Source: Gorsachius magnificus (lineage: Eukaryota; Chordata; Aves; Pelecaniformes; Ardeidae). Taken from it: a stretch of 64,000 nt of DNA. The translations under genes and the position numbers were made by a program. The stretch covers positions 60,256,801 through 60,320,800 of the forward strand of contig CM067109.1 of assembly GCA_034008185.1 (NCBI GenBank). Reading direction: 5' to 3'. The notes beneath the pieces were generated by a model. It was not told the origin of the DNA and made no database searches. It saw only the letters and a program-made list of their open reading frames with translations. Below are positions 1 to 11,790 of this stretch, one piece after another. Positions within the stretch are counted from its first letter, which is position 1, and every line of letters begins with the position of its first letter.

Positions 1-3000
1 GACAAACATATTTGTCCACTGGGAATGGGACTGAGACCAGTGATACAGTTATCTCTGCACAGCATGCCGTCAGTAGTTTGTTTTGCATATGTGCTTGCAT
101 TGTTTAAAGTCAGAGTGGTACATGGGGTTTTGAGATACCTAACACCTACTGTCTTGATACGGAAGGGCTTGTTCTAGGCTTTGCTTTGTTACCATGCGAT
201 ACCAAGCCAAACCATTCTGGAAATCAGCTGGGCAAGTGGGGATCTGGAATTTAGCCCTGCTAACGCATCCTGGTGTACAGCTGAGTGAGGAACTGCTTTT
301 TTTTTTTCTGTTTTCTGTCCAAAATCATGAATCAGTCACTCAGGCCCCCACAGTTTGTTTATACTTGCTCAACAGTTAAGTAACTCTGGCTGGAGTTTCT
401 CATCTGTTAAAAATTCAGCAAGAGACAAGTAGTTGGTTGGGCTTATTTTAGCAGAAAATATCCTGACTGTGTTAGACCGTGTTGATCAACAAAAGTGGTT
501 GTCACATGTAAGTGCATAGTTGTACAGTGTGCATACAGTCATCATAGCAAAGTATTTGGAAGTGTAGCCTCATGGGCTTTTTCTAGCAGAGAATCCAAAA
601 TACTTTGTCAAAAACATAGAGCTATGGCATCGCTCAATATCTTTTCTAATAAACATCTTGCAGTATTCAGAACTAACACTATTATATGAAAACAATTTCA
701 GCCCCCAAATTCAGAAGATAATTTATCAAAGACAGATGATGGAGCATTCAGATCTTGTGATGCAGCATGAGGTGCCTGAACAAGCATTGTACATGTCAGT
801 TCAGGACCATGTAGAGCTGTGGGATTTTTATGGTGTCCCTTACATTTGCAGCCACAAATCCTGATGTTGGTATTTTTCAGGCTGAGAAAAATCCATCACT
901 GATGCCATCTTATAACATATGAAATTTCACTAGTTGTGGAAAAATGCCCATGCTTTTTACAGGTCTTGGACCACAGGCACAGGTAGATACAGGCCTGGAC
1001 ACTGTTGACTGCCTTTCACCTTGGTTCCAGGCTTGCATTGGAAATTATACCCTGAACTTGAGACACTGATTTGAAATTTATGTTATGCTGAGTTGCAATG
1101 AAAGGGAAACAAGCAAACAAACAAAGCAATGTGGAACATTTTATATATGTGTATGCTACAGTAGATCAATAAACTGCATTCTGTCTGGTTACACACTTTA
1201 CTGTCATGTTTCCCAGAGAGTGGGTGAACTGATAGCTTCTTGATGATTTTTCCAGTATTCAAAAGTTATTTCCTAAAATGATGTCCCCAATACCAAGTCT
1301 CAAATCTTGATATAATTGTGCTGTGTTCTGGAAAACTGCATTTTTCAGTTTGTTATGCAGTACCATTGGAATGATGCATGTTGAAGCAAAAAGCCCTTTT
1401 TACATTTAATTGTTCAATGTCCAGATTATTCATAGCAGGTTTAGAAATAACTCAGAGTTGAGGAGGTGTGACAAAGCTCCTTTTTAAAGCTGTCCTTGAT
1501 GGATCTCCCGAAGTTGTTAATGGAGTTAATTTAGATTCATTCTAGGATTTAGGTTAATTTTGGAATTTAGATTTATTTTAGATTAGTGACTAGATTCTAT
1601 GCAAGAAATGGCACAAGCTAAAATGGCTCAACACTGCAGATTCTCCTAACATAAGCTCCCACTCCTTTTACAGAGGGGGAGCCTCTCTCATCCTTTAGAT
1701 GAGAAATTTCATAAACAGTTGATAGGATCCTGGAAGAACTTAACATTCATGAAGCTTGGACATTACAAGTTATCCAGTCATGCTACGCTAGCAAACCTGT
1801 TCTAAAATTGCTTAAAGCCACCTTGGCACTGTACAAGGGTCCAAGACTAGGGAGAACAAATTTCCTGCCATAGAGCTCAGATCCATCTTGTCCAGCCTGG
1901 GATATCTGCTTTCTAGTATGCCACCCCATACACATTTCATAGACTTGAGAGAAACAGATGCCATTAAGGCATCGTTTATTATTTATCAGAATAGTTAAGA
2001 CAAAATAATAAGTAATAAAATAATGCATTCTCTGCAAGAGTGCTTCATTCTGTCTACCTTTCTGTCCACCTTTTCAATTCAGGCATCCTGAACTGTTCCA
2101 AGTGGAGATGTATGCCATGCATGCTTGGTTGGGTTAATCCCACCTAGGAAGGTGGGATTAAAAGTTGAAGGGAACAGAATAAAAGTGTAAACATCTTGAA
2201 GACAGAGAACTAAGAATCCTCCCAGAACACGATCCCATTAATTGAAATGCATGCAGGTATTTCAGCTCTTCAAAGAGCAATATGAACTGATCATTCTTCT
2301 TATTTTCTGACAACACACCCTCACAGAAATACTGCTGTGTCTCGCTTTCTGTATTGTTATTTCTGAAGAAAAAGTTTCCTTCCTTCCTTCCTTTTACAAA
2401 AGAAAAAATACTGTCACCTATTCAAAGAAATCGGAAGCAACATTGTTCTGACCTTGCTTTGTAATTTACTGTCCCTCTCACTTATTTCTGACAAATACAT
2501 ACTCTACTGACCAAAATGTTTCTCTGGTGGTGTTCTGATTTTCTGAGTCAAGGAACAGTAGCTGGAGGAAAGGGCATTCAGCTGAATGTCTCCCATTCTC
2601 CAAAATGTGGTTCTCTTTTACAACTAGAATATTGATCTCAAATTCACATCTGTAAATGATATTGCAAAAGCTCAGGAGAAACTGAACCAAGATATGCTGT
2701 GTCATTCTGTCTGTATTTTCTCTATGATACATGTATTTGTGTCTAAGACATTTATCATTCTAAAATAGTTTATTCATAAGATGTAACAAATGTTACACTA
2801 CTGTTTACTGTTCCCTCTGACCCTGATTCTCTATTCCTTGCTTATCCTCTTGGTTCTAACCCTCTACTGACATCCCAGCCACATAATGGTCTGCCAGTCT
2901 GCCAACAGAAAGTGACCCTCTGGGTTATTTACTCTAGCTAGATGTATATGTAATATCTACATCAACAATTATTCCCCAGGATGGGAAAAAGAGGCCTTCT

Positions 3001-6000
3001 CTCTGTCTGCATCCCTACCATTCTCTCCATTTAAAATAAGGAAGTTTGATAAGATATCAAATACTTTCAGCTTTGACATAGCTTCCTTCCATCAGTCCTC
3101 CAAAAGTAGGCTCAAAGCTGTACTGGGAGCCAGTGGTATCCAAATAGTTTCACCTTGGTCCCTGTGCACAGCCACAGAACCAGGGGAATAAAAAAGAAAC
3201 ATTGACCACCTCCAAATAGTCCTCATTTTTCCCTTGCATGTAAAATATTTCTGTTTTCATTGCACTACTTCAACCTGTATATTATTACATGAACATATAC
3301 AAATAGATTTTAAATATCCAGTATTATTCCATATATAGGAAAAAGGGAGGGATATTTTATTCTTCATATATCCAGCTGAGGTAGTCAAGATGTTTCATGG
3401 CCTGCCTTACTGTATTCCTATAGAAGACAGTCCCAATGAGTTTTCTGACAGGAATAGTTTTTATGAAACATAGGGAATAATCTAAGCTGGATTCATAGCT
3501 CATACAATAGTACTTCTATTCCTAGGCAGAGTGAGGATATGTGTATTTCTTTGGGCCTGTGCCAACTTTGATTTGGAAACAGAAAGTGAGAAACATCTGG
3601 AACAGAGGGATGGTGGGAGTTTTCATCACTGTGTCACTGACAAAGTGCCTCTTCCGAAGGTGTTACATCAAAATAGGTGGTGACAAAAGAGAAATGGGGG
3701 CAGAAGAGGAGCTGAAAGAAAGCTTTAGCTTTTGCCTTGGTGCGTAAGTTGTGTTCTAAGCATTAATTTCAAGTGCCCTTTTATGTGTCCCTGCAGTAAA
3801 ATAAAACCTGGGTGGCAAAATTCTTCCCCAATTGAGGAGACTGTATAGCCTCTTCAGGTTTTTATGGGACTTAATATTCTGTTCCCCTTTACAGAGTGGT
3901 ATTTTATCTTTCCTCCTGCACAGGCAGAACACGTCGAGTCTCTAAATCTTCCTCCCTCACCTTTGAAAATTGATAGGGGCTTTCAGGCAGGCTTGCCTGA
4001 ATGCCATTGACCTCTGTGGCCTATCTTATTGACCAGAACACAGAATCTTCTGCCCACATAATATATGCCTCTTTATATCCCTGAAAGAGAAGGAAATGAC
4101 TCTTAGAATGACCAGGACCACAATAAAACCTGGAGCTAGTTTCCCAGTTTCCCTTGCATTGCTGGGCTTTGCAAGAAGATAACATAAGGGATCAACATGC
4201 TTATAAGGGAGCGCTTTGAACTCGCTGATGAGGCGGACATTATTTTCCTGATGAACTGCTCAAATAATAACACTACTGGCCGTGTAGTCTACTTGCCCAT
4301 TACAATAGTGAATAGTGCTCTTGAAGAATAAGCCATATCATAAAACCACATAGTCAGTAGTAATGTGAAGACCACCAGAAAAGTCCTTCACAAGGTCAGA
4401 TTTGCTGTAGAGGTTTTCTAAAACAAGTTCAAAATAGATGGAGTCCTATATGTGCTACTACCTTTTCAGAACCGACAGCTGTTACTTGACTGCTTCCATC
4501 TTCCCTTTCCCAAGGATTCATATACCTCCTTCAGAGCTGTCATTACCTGGTGTCTGCAAGAAGGAGCAGCTCTCAGTCAGTCTCGGCTTTCGTTCAGGAA
4601 ATCAGTACTGCTGAGAACAAAGGAGAACACAGATAGGCGTAATAAAATACACATTGGGTGTTCTAGGCAATCAGCATGAAAGGATGGAGATAAATCAGCC
4701 ATGAATAGACTATTCATAAGTTATGGTGGGAAAAAAATGCCTTTTAAGAATTTATTTGCTAGGACAACAGAAAAGTGGTTGGATTATGAGTGCCTTGATG
4801 CCAAAGCAACATTTGAAAGAGTGAGAATAATCATTAAAAAGTATATAAAAGCAAAAAAAGAATATTGTACCACTGAAATGGTGCAAAGGTTTGTACTATC
4901 ATATCAAATTATAAAGGATGAAGGCAAGAACTGTTTAGAGAATCATTATTATCATGGCAATAATTTTCAAGCAATGTGAAATATACATGTTTTAATACTG
5001 TATTAGCACGTAGTATGTATTTGTGGGCAGAGATCTGTGTACATGTATTTCTGTACCTGTGTGCATGTATATATATGTCTGTTTCCATTTTAATTTAATC
5101 CAAAATCTCTCTTAAATCTCTGGTTTTAGAATATCTTAAAACAGGTGGGAGAGTCAGGTCCTGTCTTTCAGCATCTTCAGGGTTGCCTGTGTTTAAATAT
5201 AGATAGAGGAAGCTTAATTCTCTCTATGTATAAAACACAGGCACGCACAGAATGAAAACTGATACAAGAGAAATCACCATATTAAACTCTTTATTTTTAT
5301 TTCCAGTTGCAACTACTGCCAACATCCAGTTGATAGCAAAATGGGAAATTTCAAAGAAAATGTAGCAGATTTTTGTTCCTTTTCAAAATTTCAAAATTGA
5401 AGTCATTATTAGTAGTCATATCAGCAATGAAGAAAATCTGGTGGTTTGGTCCCAGTTGCATGAATAGTGAGATATTCAGGAACCAACAGTGGTAGGCACA
5501 ATGGGTGCAATGTGTTATATCTCCTCTTTTTACTTCCATGTAAAAAATGAACTCTTAGTTTCGGGTTCGTGGCTGTAATTACATCAAGGGATTGTGCGGC
5601 TGCATGTAACTTTTCTCCTGTTCTTTTCCTATTCCCTGGAGAAGCCATTGCTCAACAGAGGTTTTAACAGCCCTGCCCCCAGCCACCCCGACGGCTCCCC
5701 ACTGCTGGATCAACATGTCTCCTGTGAAAGCCCATTTTATGTATCTTTGTGTTAGCCTTGACACTTTCCCTGCCGACATCTGAAGAGAGTTACCCGAAAG
5801 TGCTCCGGCAGACAGGGTCTGGTGGCCTTATGACACTCAGATGGCTCACAACAGGAAGATACTCGCAAGTGCTCCTAAGGTAACAGGAGCTTTTTACCCT
5901 TCCTCTGGCAGAGATAAGGGCAGAGCCACACACTGACCAGCATGTGCTTCAAGTCAAGCACAGCCTTAAGTGAATAACAAGCATCGTCCTTAACTCGATT

Positions 6001-9000
6001 ACAGCTGTTCTAATCAGCAAACCTGTTAACCTTTGCACTTTAGTCTAGCCTGGTCTGCATACCTCTGGGCAGTGCAGACCTGCTTTATGAGACTTTCCAA
6101 AAGCAGCACATTGTAATCAGTGCACCTACATCCCCCAGGCTGCGTGGGAAGAGATGGCACCCCTGTGTTAACAGCAGCTCCACGTCTTGTCACCCAGATA
6201 TTCTGGTGACAGGCGTCTTTGAGGCAGATACCTCTGCCTTGCTCAGTTCTCACGAAGCAGACGTAGCGCTGGAGTGTCTTAGCTGGCATTAACAGCTCAG
6301 CTTCTTATCCTGCCTTCTCCTTTTGTCCAGAATAGCCTGCTATGGTGTTGACTGTCTTGCGGAGCCAGTAACAGCCATATGGGACTCCTGTATCAATGCT
6401 TATCTCTCCACTGTGCCACACAGTGATTCCTGGTAGAGTGCACTGAGAAACATGGAAAACACACATAACATGCCCTTTGTCTTTAATACGCTGCTTCTAT
6501 GCTATCAAGACCAAGGTCGACAAACATCTTGTACTGGGAAAGAACTCAGTAAAAATCTACATAATCCCAGAGCAGACAGTGGTACTGAGCAATCAGGGTT
6601 TGCCTGCCCTCCAATAATCACTGCGTATGTGTGCTATGTGTTAGCTTCAGTCTTGGTGAAATAACAATGTTAACAAATCTGTAGAGGTGAGTCCCAGTTT
6701 ACAGTGGAGTTCATTTCTCAAACTGCAGATAGCAACTCCGAAAGTTCAGCCTGCCATTCAGAGACCCCTGGAGATTTTGCTTGTGTTTTAGACAAGCAGA
6801 ATCACAATTTAGGAGCCCCTTGAAGACAAAGATGAGGACATTTATTATACAAAAAGTCCTAGAGGAAGACAGCACGGGCAAGGGAGGAGAGTTTTCAAGT
6901 GCTTATAATGAACTTTCTTTAATGTCTTATTCTGGTTTATCTGTTGCCAGGTGCTGAATGAAAAGCTGCAAGCTAAATTACTTTTTAAATCAGTCAGGAT
7001 GTACATTTGTTTGGCTGTAGACTCTCAGACAACATAAATACTCCTTCCACCTCCTTCCACCTCGCCCTGCAGACGCGCTGAATCTTCTCTAAATACCAGA
7101 TAAGAGATGGAGCAGGAAAGTCACATAGCACAATTGTACTGATACCTGGGCTTGTTTTGACATTCCTTTTATCCAGAGCTTGAGAAATAAGTCTCTTAAT
7201 GCTATTCATTATGAAACAAAAAAAGTTAAGTATATGACCTGCCTGTGCTGATAATACCTTTACAGTGAGTGGTCCGTTTCAGTAGAAGGTGCTACGTTCT
7301 TGGAAATTCACTGAGTTCAACACAGTTAGTTACTGAGTTAAGCGTGCAAGTGATATTAACCTAAATAGACATAACTTATTTATCAGTTGGATTGAATATA
7401 TTTACATAGGTAATGGAATGAGGGCCAGAGTTCTCACACCTTGCAGGCTTGACTGCCTATGCATTTTTTATTGTTGTATAAGCATTACATTGTTTTTACT
7501 TTATTAATTCTCTCACCTTTCCATGTGACTAAGACAAATACATTTTGCAGTTAGGAAGTCTGATCCTGGACATAAGAGATTAACTTACAGTTTCAGAAGA
7601 GATCAGTTTCAACTCCCTAATTTTTCCCTGCACCCACAGACTTTGCAAAATAAATCTTTCCATTCCCAGGCCAGCAGCCAATCACAAATGTTACAAACAC
7701 TGGCAGAAGTACCACCTTCTGGTTCTCCCCACACAGTGTGTGCCTTCTGTTCTCTTCTTGTGCTCCCTTGGCCACACTAGAGCTCACAGCTCTTTGGCAG
7801 CATGGTAACCTTCAAATAAGCTTATTTCATTCAAGGGAATTCAGTGAAAAGACTGTGAACCAAGATGCACAGGAATATCACTTTTCCATTCATATCTCTG
7901 TTCTTTTTGATACTCTATTTGTTTGGCAAAGAAAGACAGCTTTCCTCCCACTCCTCTACCCCTATTTTTTATTTTTTTTTAATTTCATTGACTTTTTGAA
8001 GGATGAGAATGCTGAGAATTTATTATTTTAATTTTGAAATTTCTGGTAGTTGAAATTATGATCCTGGGTATTATATGTGAGCTAGTCTTGACCTTGCACA
8101 TGATATTAGGGTCATTTTATTGTCTAATTCATCTCTCCAATCTACTTCTATGAAGTAATTTTTTCTGGAAGGTACCATGTCTCTTGTCTGATGCAGTTTT
8201 TATCTGTAGTCTAGTTTTTATCCTTCCCAGTGATTTTAGGTGCCTGCTTTCTTTCACACTGCCTCAAATCCCACAGTTAGGAGATCCATGTCTGCTTCTT
8301 CAAGCCTTTAATACCTTACTTCAAATACGTTCCCTTATTAACTTTCTTGAGCTCAAATATTTCCTTTCTGAGTGGCAAGCTCTTGGTGGAATGTTTTGCA
8401 TAATCCTGCAGGGAATAGTTGAATAGGACTTACGAGAGGAAGCTAGTATTTTCTAGTATCAAGTGTTTGTCAAGGGGGATGAGAGGAGGGGTGTCTTGCC
8501 TATTTGGGTGTTTTTATAACATCCATCCTTAAAGTCCCCAACTTAGCACATATAACTGTAGGAATGAGGTCCTACAGGGCAGGGGTGGCACATTGCTTCC
8601 AAAAGGCTCAGTTATGTAGTACAGCTCTTACATGCTGACAGTATTACACAGGCTCCTGAAGCCAAAAGTAAGATGTGCAAGGTGCCTCACTTGAGTTAAG
8701 GGAATTACTATTTTCCCTACATGGTAGAGGTCTACTTTTTCAGAACTGAGTATTGCTGTTTTAGCTGATGTTTCTTTTATTAAATAAAAGGAAGCAAATG
8801 AGTAAATGTAAGTGAAACTACCCTGGTAGTTTCAATTTTCAAAGTGTGACCTTGCTAGGTGCCCTGGTACTTGCCAAGAAGACAAAGAACCATCTTTGGA
8901 AACAGCCAGCACAGGGAAACAGTTTCAGTCTGTGCACAGAAAAACTTATCTCAGAACCATGGTGTTGCATTTAACACCAAAAATATGCCATGACAAGGAA

Positions 9001-9832
9001 GAAGCTTTGGACCCAGCTGTATAAGAAATAAGTAACTGTGTGTAAACATCTTCTGGCAGGTGTGGTGTGCCTGTATGTATAAAGTAGCGATATAGGTATG
9101 CTAACCTGTTACACCTGAAGTGGTGCAACAATGCAGGCTTGAGACATAAAGATAACATCCCAGAAAATAGTTTTCTTGTGTGTTTTATCTTCATATTTCA
9201 GCACAGAAATCACTGTAAAAAGCTCACCTCTATTCTGTGTTTCTCTTACACTCACTTGTGCATTGGAGACTTTAAGCCACTTTTGCATGTTCCACATTTT
9301 AAATTTCCTTGGGTTGTAGTTTAATATCTGGAGTATTAGATTGCCCCCACATGCCTCTTTTTTTTCTTCTTAGCCCAGCACACCCCTCCATAAATGAATG
9401 GATTTCATTTGTTCCATGCAGTTCATTCATTCAGCCACAATTCTAATGAAATTTCTGGTCTGGTCTGGTCCCGCACCTCAAAAAAGGGTACAGGAGAGCT
9501 AGGAAAAGTAAAACAAAGTGTAGCAGGGTGATCCTAGGTATGATGGTTCCCACATGTGGAAAAGCCTTTGCTTAGGTGCTTCACTCCATAAAGGGAAGGA
9601 AAGAAATCTATAACATCATCTGTGGCTGGAGAGGGAGCTTGTTTAATGTCTCTTCTAATAACACAGCAGAGGAAGCATCAAATGAAAACAGGAACTAAGG
9701 GCTTCAAAGCAAACAGGATACAAACTGAAACTCCTTGACTCAGACTGCAATGGACTTCAAAAGTCTACTCGTGGCAGGGAAGAGGAGCTAAAGTACAGTG
9801 GACTACAAAATGCCAACACACCCCATCAAGTT
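1..9832. other. Intergenic, 5' flank, no gene seen
   Basis: This is AT-rich unique sequence. Every open frame is under 100 codons, has no recognisable domain, and does not sit between convincing splice signals. Small simple repeats are present: a (CCTT)n run near 2376-2395, an alternating purine/pyrimidine patch near 5038-5085, and three TCTGG units near 9458-9473. I see no tRNA, no clear LTR and no CR1 before 9833. Old, highly diverged repeats could be present but cannot be called by eye. Confidence 0.6.
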
Positions 9833-9877
9833 CAGCAGGACCTGGGCAGGCTGGAGAGTTGAGCGGAGAGGAACCTG

Positions 9878-10613
9878 ATGAAATTCAACAAGGGCAAGTG
9901 TCGAGTGCTGCACCTGGGGAGGTCAAACCCCATGCACCAGTACAGGCTGGGGGCTGACCTGCTGGAAAGCAGCTCTGCCGAGAGGGACCTGGGAGCTCTG
10001 GTGGATGACAAGCTGACCATGAGCCAGCAGTGTGCCCTCGTTGCCAAGAAGGCCAATGGCATCCTGGGGTGCATTAAGAGGAGTGTGGCCAGCAGGTCGA
10101 GGGAGGTTCTCCTCCCCCTCTACTCTGCCCTGGTGAGATCCCACCTAGAGTACTGTGTCCAGTTCTGGGCTCCCCAGTTGAAGAAAGATGAGGAACTCCT
10201 AGAAAGAGTCCAGAGGAGAGCAACTAGGGTGATAAAGGGACTGGAGCATTTCCCCTATGAGGAAAGGCTGAAGAGGGTTAGGCTTGTTCAGCCTGAAGAA
10301 GAGAAGACTGAGAGGGGACCTCATCAATACATACAAATATCTTAAGGGTGGATGTCATGAGGATGGAGCCAGACTCTTTGCAGTGGTGCCCAGTGACAGG
10401 ACAAGGGGCAATGGGCACAAACTGAAACATAAGAGGTTTCAGTTGAATATGAGGAAAAACTTCTTTACTTTGAGGATGACAGAGCACTGGAACAGGCTGC
10501 CCAGGGGGGTTGTGGAGTCTCCTTCTCTGGAGATATTCAAAGCCTGCCTGAACGAAGTCCTGTATAACATGCTCGAGGAGAACCTGCTTGAACAGGGGGG
10601 TTGGATTAGATGA
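9878..10613 (+). pseudogene. CR1 ORF2 remnant, C-terminal part, frameshifted
   Basis: Two overlapping frames carry the C-terminal end of CR1 ORF2. The first (9878-10345) holds the segment after the FADD box, from [20 protein letters not shown] onward. The second (from 10284) continues with [26 protein letters not shown] residues and ends at 10613. The switch occurs where the related family sequence should run through without a break, so about one nucleotide is missing near 10275-10290. The copy at 24.3 kb has the same switch. There is no promoter and no catalytic RT core here, so a product is not expected. I see the frames directly; the family assignment rests on well-known CR1 motifs. Confidence 0.85.
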
Positions 10614-10641
10614 TCTCCCGAGGTCCCTTCCAACCCTTGCC

Positions 10642-10667
10642 ATTCTGTGATTCTGTGATTCTGTGAT
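10642..10667 (+). repeat. CR1 terminal octamer repeat (ATTCTGTG)3
   Basis: Three perfect ATTCTGTG units followed by AT close the CR1 element. This octamer is the diagnostic CR1 3' end and is recognised by the element's own reverse transcriptase. It fixes the 3' boundary of copy A. Confidence 0.95.
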
Positions 10668-11382
10668 CAGTAAGCCCCAAATCTGTGTGGAGCACGAGAG
10701 AGCAATTAGAAAAAACAGCAGTACATGCTTGCTTTATTATGGTCTTCCTGAGGTATTTGCTATTGGTTACACTTGGAAACGTAACCACTAACTGGATAGA
10801 CCTTTGATGTGATGTGGTATGACCATTCTTATTTTCCTTATGGTCCCCATATACTGCTAGAACATCTGGCCAGTTGGGTGTCTGTTATCTTCACCTTAAG
10901 AAGCCAGGAGAAATCTGTCTAATACATTGTTTTTATTACTGCAGCTACCAGGCTTTACATACAAACCAGTGCAATGCTGTTGGTGCAGCCTACCACAAGG
11001 CAATACATCTCTTGCTTTCAGAGTAGAGGTGTTTCAGTGAAGGGGTGGTGTTTTGTGCAGACTGTGGGATCTTTGTGGAGGATGCCCCAAGCTCATCACT
11101 GATTTTCATTGTTTCCTAAGGCAAATGAGCAACCACCTAGCTGTTGTGAGTGCCTTAACCACCAGAGAAGGATCGCAAGCACCGAGAAAATATGGTGCTG
11201 TATTTGCATTCAGTCAAGACAGCTTTTAGGTGGGACTGTTGAATTAGCTTCCCGTTTTTACAGCCTAGCCCAAGAATGAACAATTGGTAACAGAACACAG
11301 TGGTGAATAACTGCAAATTTCAGACATCTATCTCCAGGCCATTTCATCATATGAAACTCCAAAGGCCAGTTATATTTTCTAA

Positions 11383-11470
11383 ATTAAAAAAACCCAACCA
11401 AACAAACAAAAGCCAAAACAAAATAAACAAAAAAACCCCCAAACCAACCCCAAACCCCACAACAATAAAA
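11383..11470. repeat. A/C-rich low-complexity block
   Basis: About 90 bases consist almost wholly of A and C, with CAAA/CCAAAC/CCCAAA units and almost no G. It is a degenerate (CAAA)n-type simple repeat and accounts for a Lys/Pro/Thr/Asn-rich open frame that should not be taken as a protein. Confidence 0.75.
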
Positions 11471-11559
11471 ACTTGCATCATCAGCTACTGCACACGAAAA
11501 AGATGTACGGGAAACTCCTTTTAAATATGAGCCCCATTGCTCTTTGCGAGCAAGCGGGA

Positions 11560-11790
11560 ATGCCCGGCTAATGCTAAGGGGAGCTATGCACGCCGCCGGC
11601 GGAATGAATTAGATCCCTGTGTCTGTGGATCGGGGGGTCCGGGGAGACGGACCCGGCGGTGTGGGATGCGGGGCTTTCCCCGTGCTCCCCACTGGGTGGT
11701 GGTAAAACGCTGCGGATTCCGCCGGGCCCGGCCTCCGCCAGGACCGGGCGCCCCCGTACAGAAAGCAGCTCACAGGGAGGAAACCGTCCA
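11560..11790. promoter_or_regulatory. Isolated CpG-rich patch (orphan CpG island candidate)
   Basis: Roughly 230 bases are strongly GC-rich and contain about 20 CpG dinucleotides, including CGCCGCCGGCGG, GGACCCGGCGG and CCGCCGGGCCCGGCC, within flanks that are AT-rich and CpG-poor. Undepleted CpG in a bird genome suggests protection from methylation in the germ line, as in promoters and orphan CpG islands. No recognised coding exon adjoins it, and it lies about 25 kb upstream of the main SLC24A2 island. It could be an alternative distal promoter, a noncoding RNA promoter, an enhancer-linked island, or the GC-rich relic of an unrecognised repeat. Strand cannot be assigned. Confidence 0.5.

Larger units (their letters stand above)
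9833..10667 (+). mobile_element. CR1 LINE, 5'-truncated 3' end (copy A)
   Basis: This is the 3' end of a chicken-repeat-1 (CR1) non-LTR retrotransposon. It begins abruptly within the reverse transcriptase region, as expected from incomplete target-primed reverse transcription. It ends in three ATTCTGTG octamers at 10642-10665, the CR1 3' terminus in place of poly(A). It matches the - strand copy at 24324-25150 almost base for base, which gives the orientation and the 5' limit of homology near 9833. Translated pieces include the post-RT segment with [19 protein letters not shown] and the C-terminal [19 protein letters not shown]. It is not autonomous: most of ORF2 is absent and the frame changes near 10290. 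Confidence 0.93.

Noticed and set aside
1141..1200. ATCAATAAACTGCATTCTG as a possible LTR poly(A) region
   Set aside because: No TG...CA boundaries, target duplication or TATA box could be found around it.
4701..4979. 92-codon frame with Lys-rich, fairly protein-like composition
   Set aside because: No recognisable domain or homologue, no splice or promoter context; expected by chance in AT-rich DNA.
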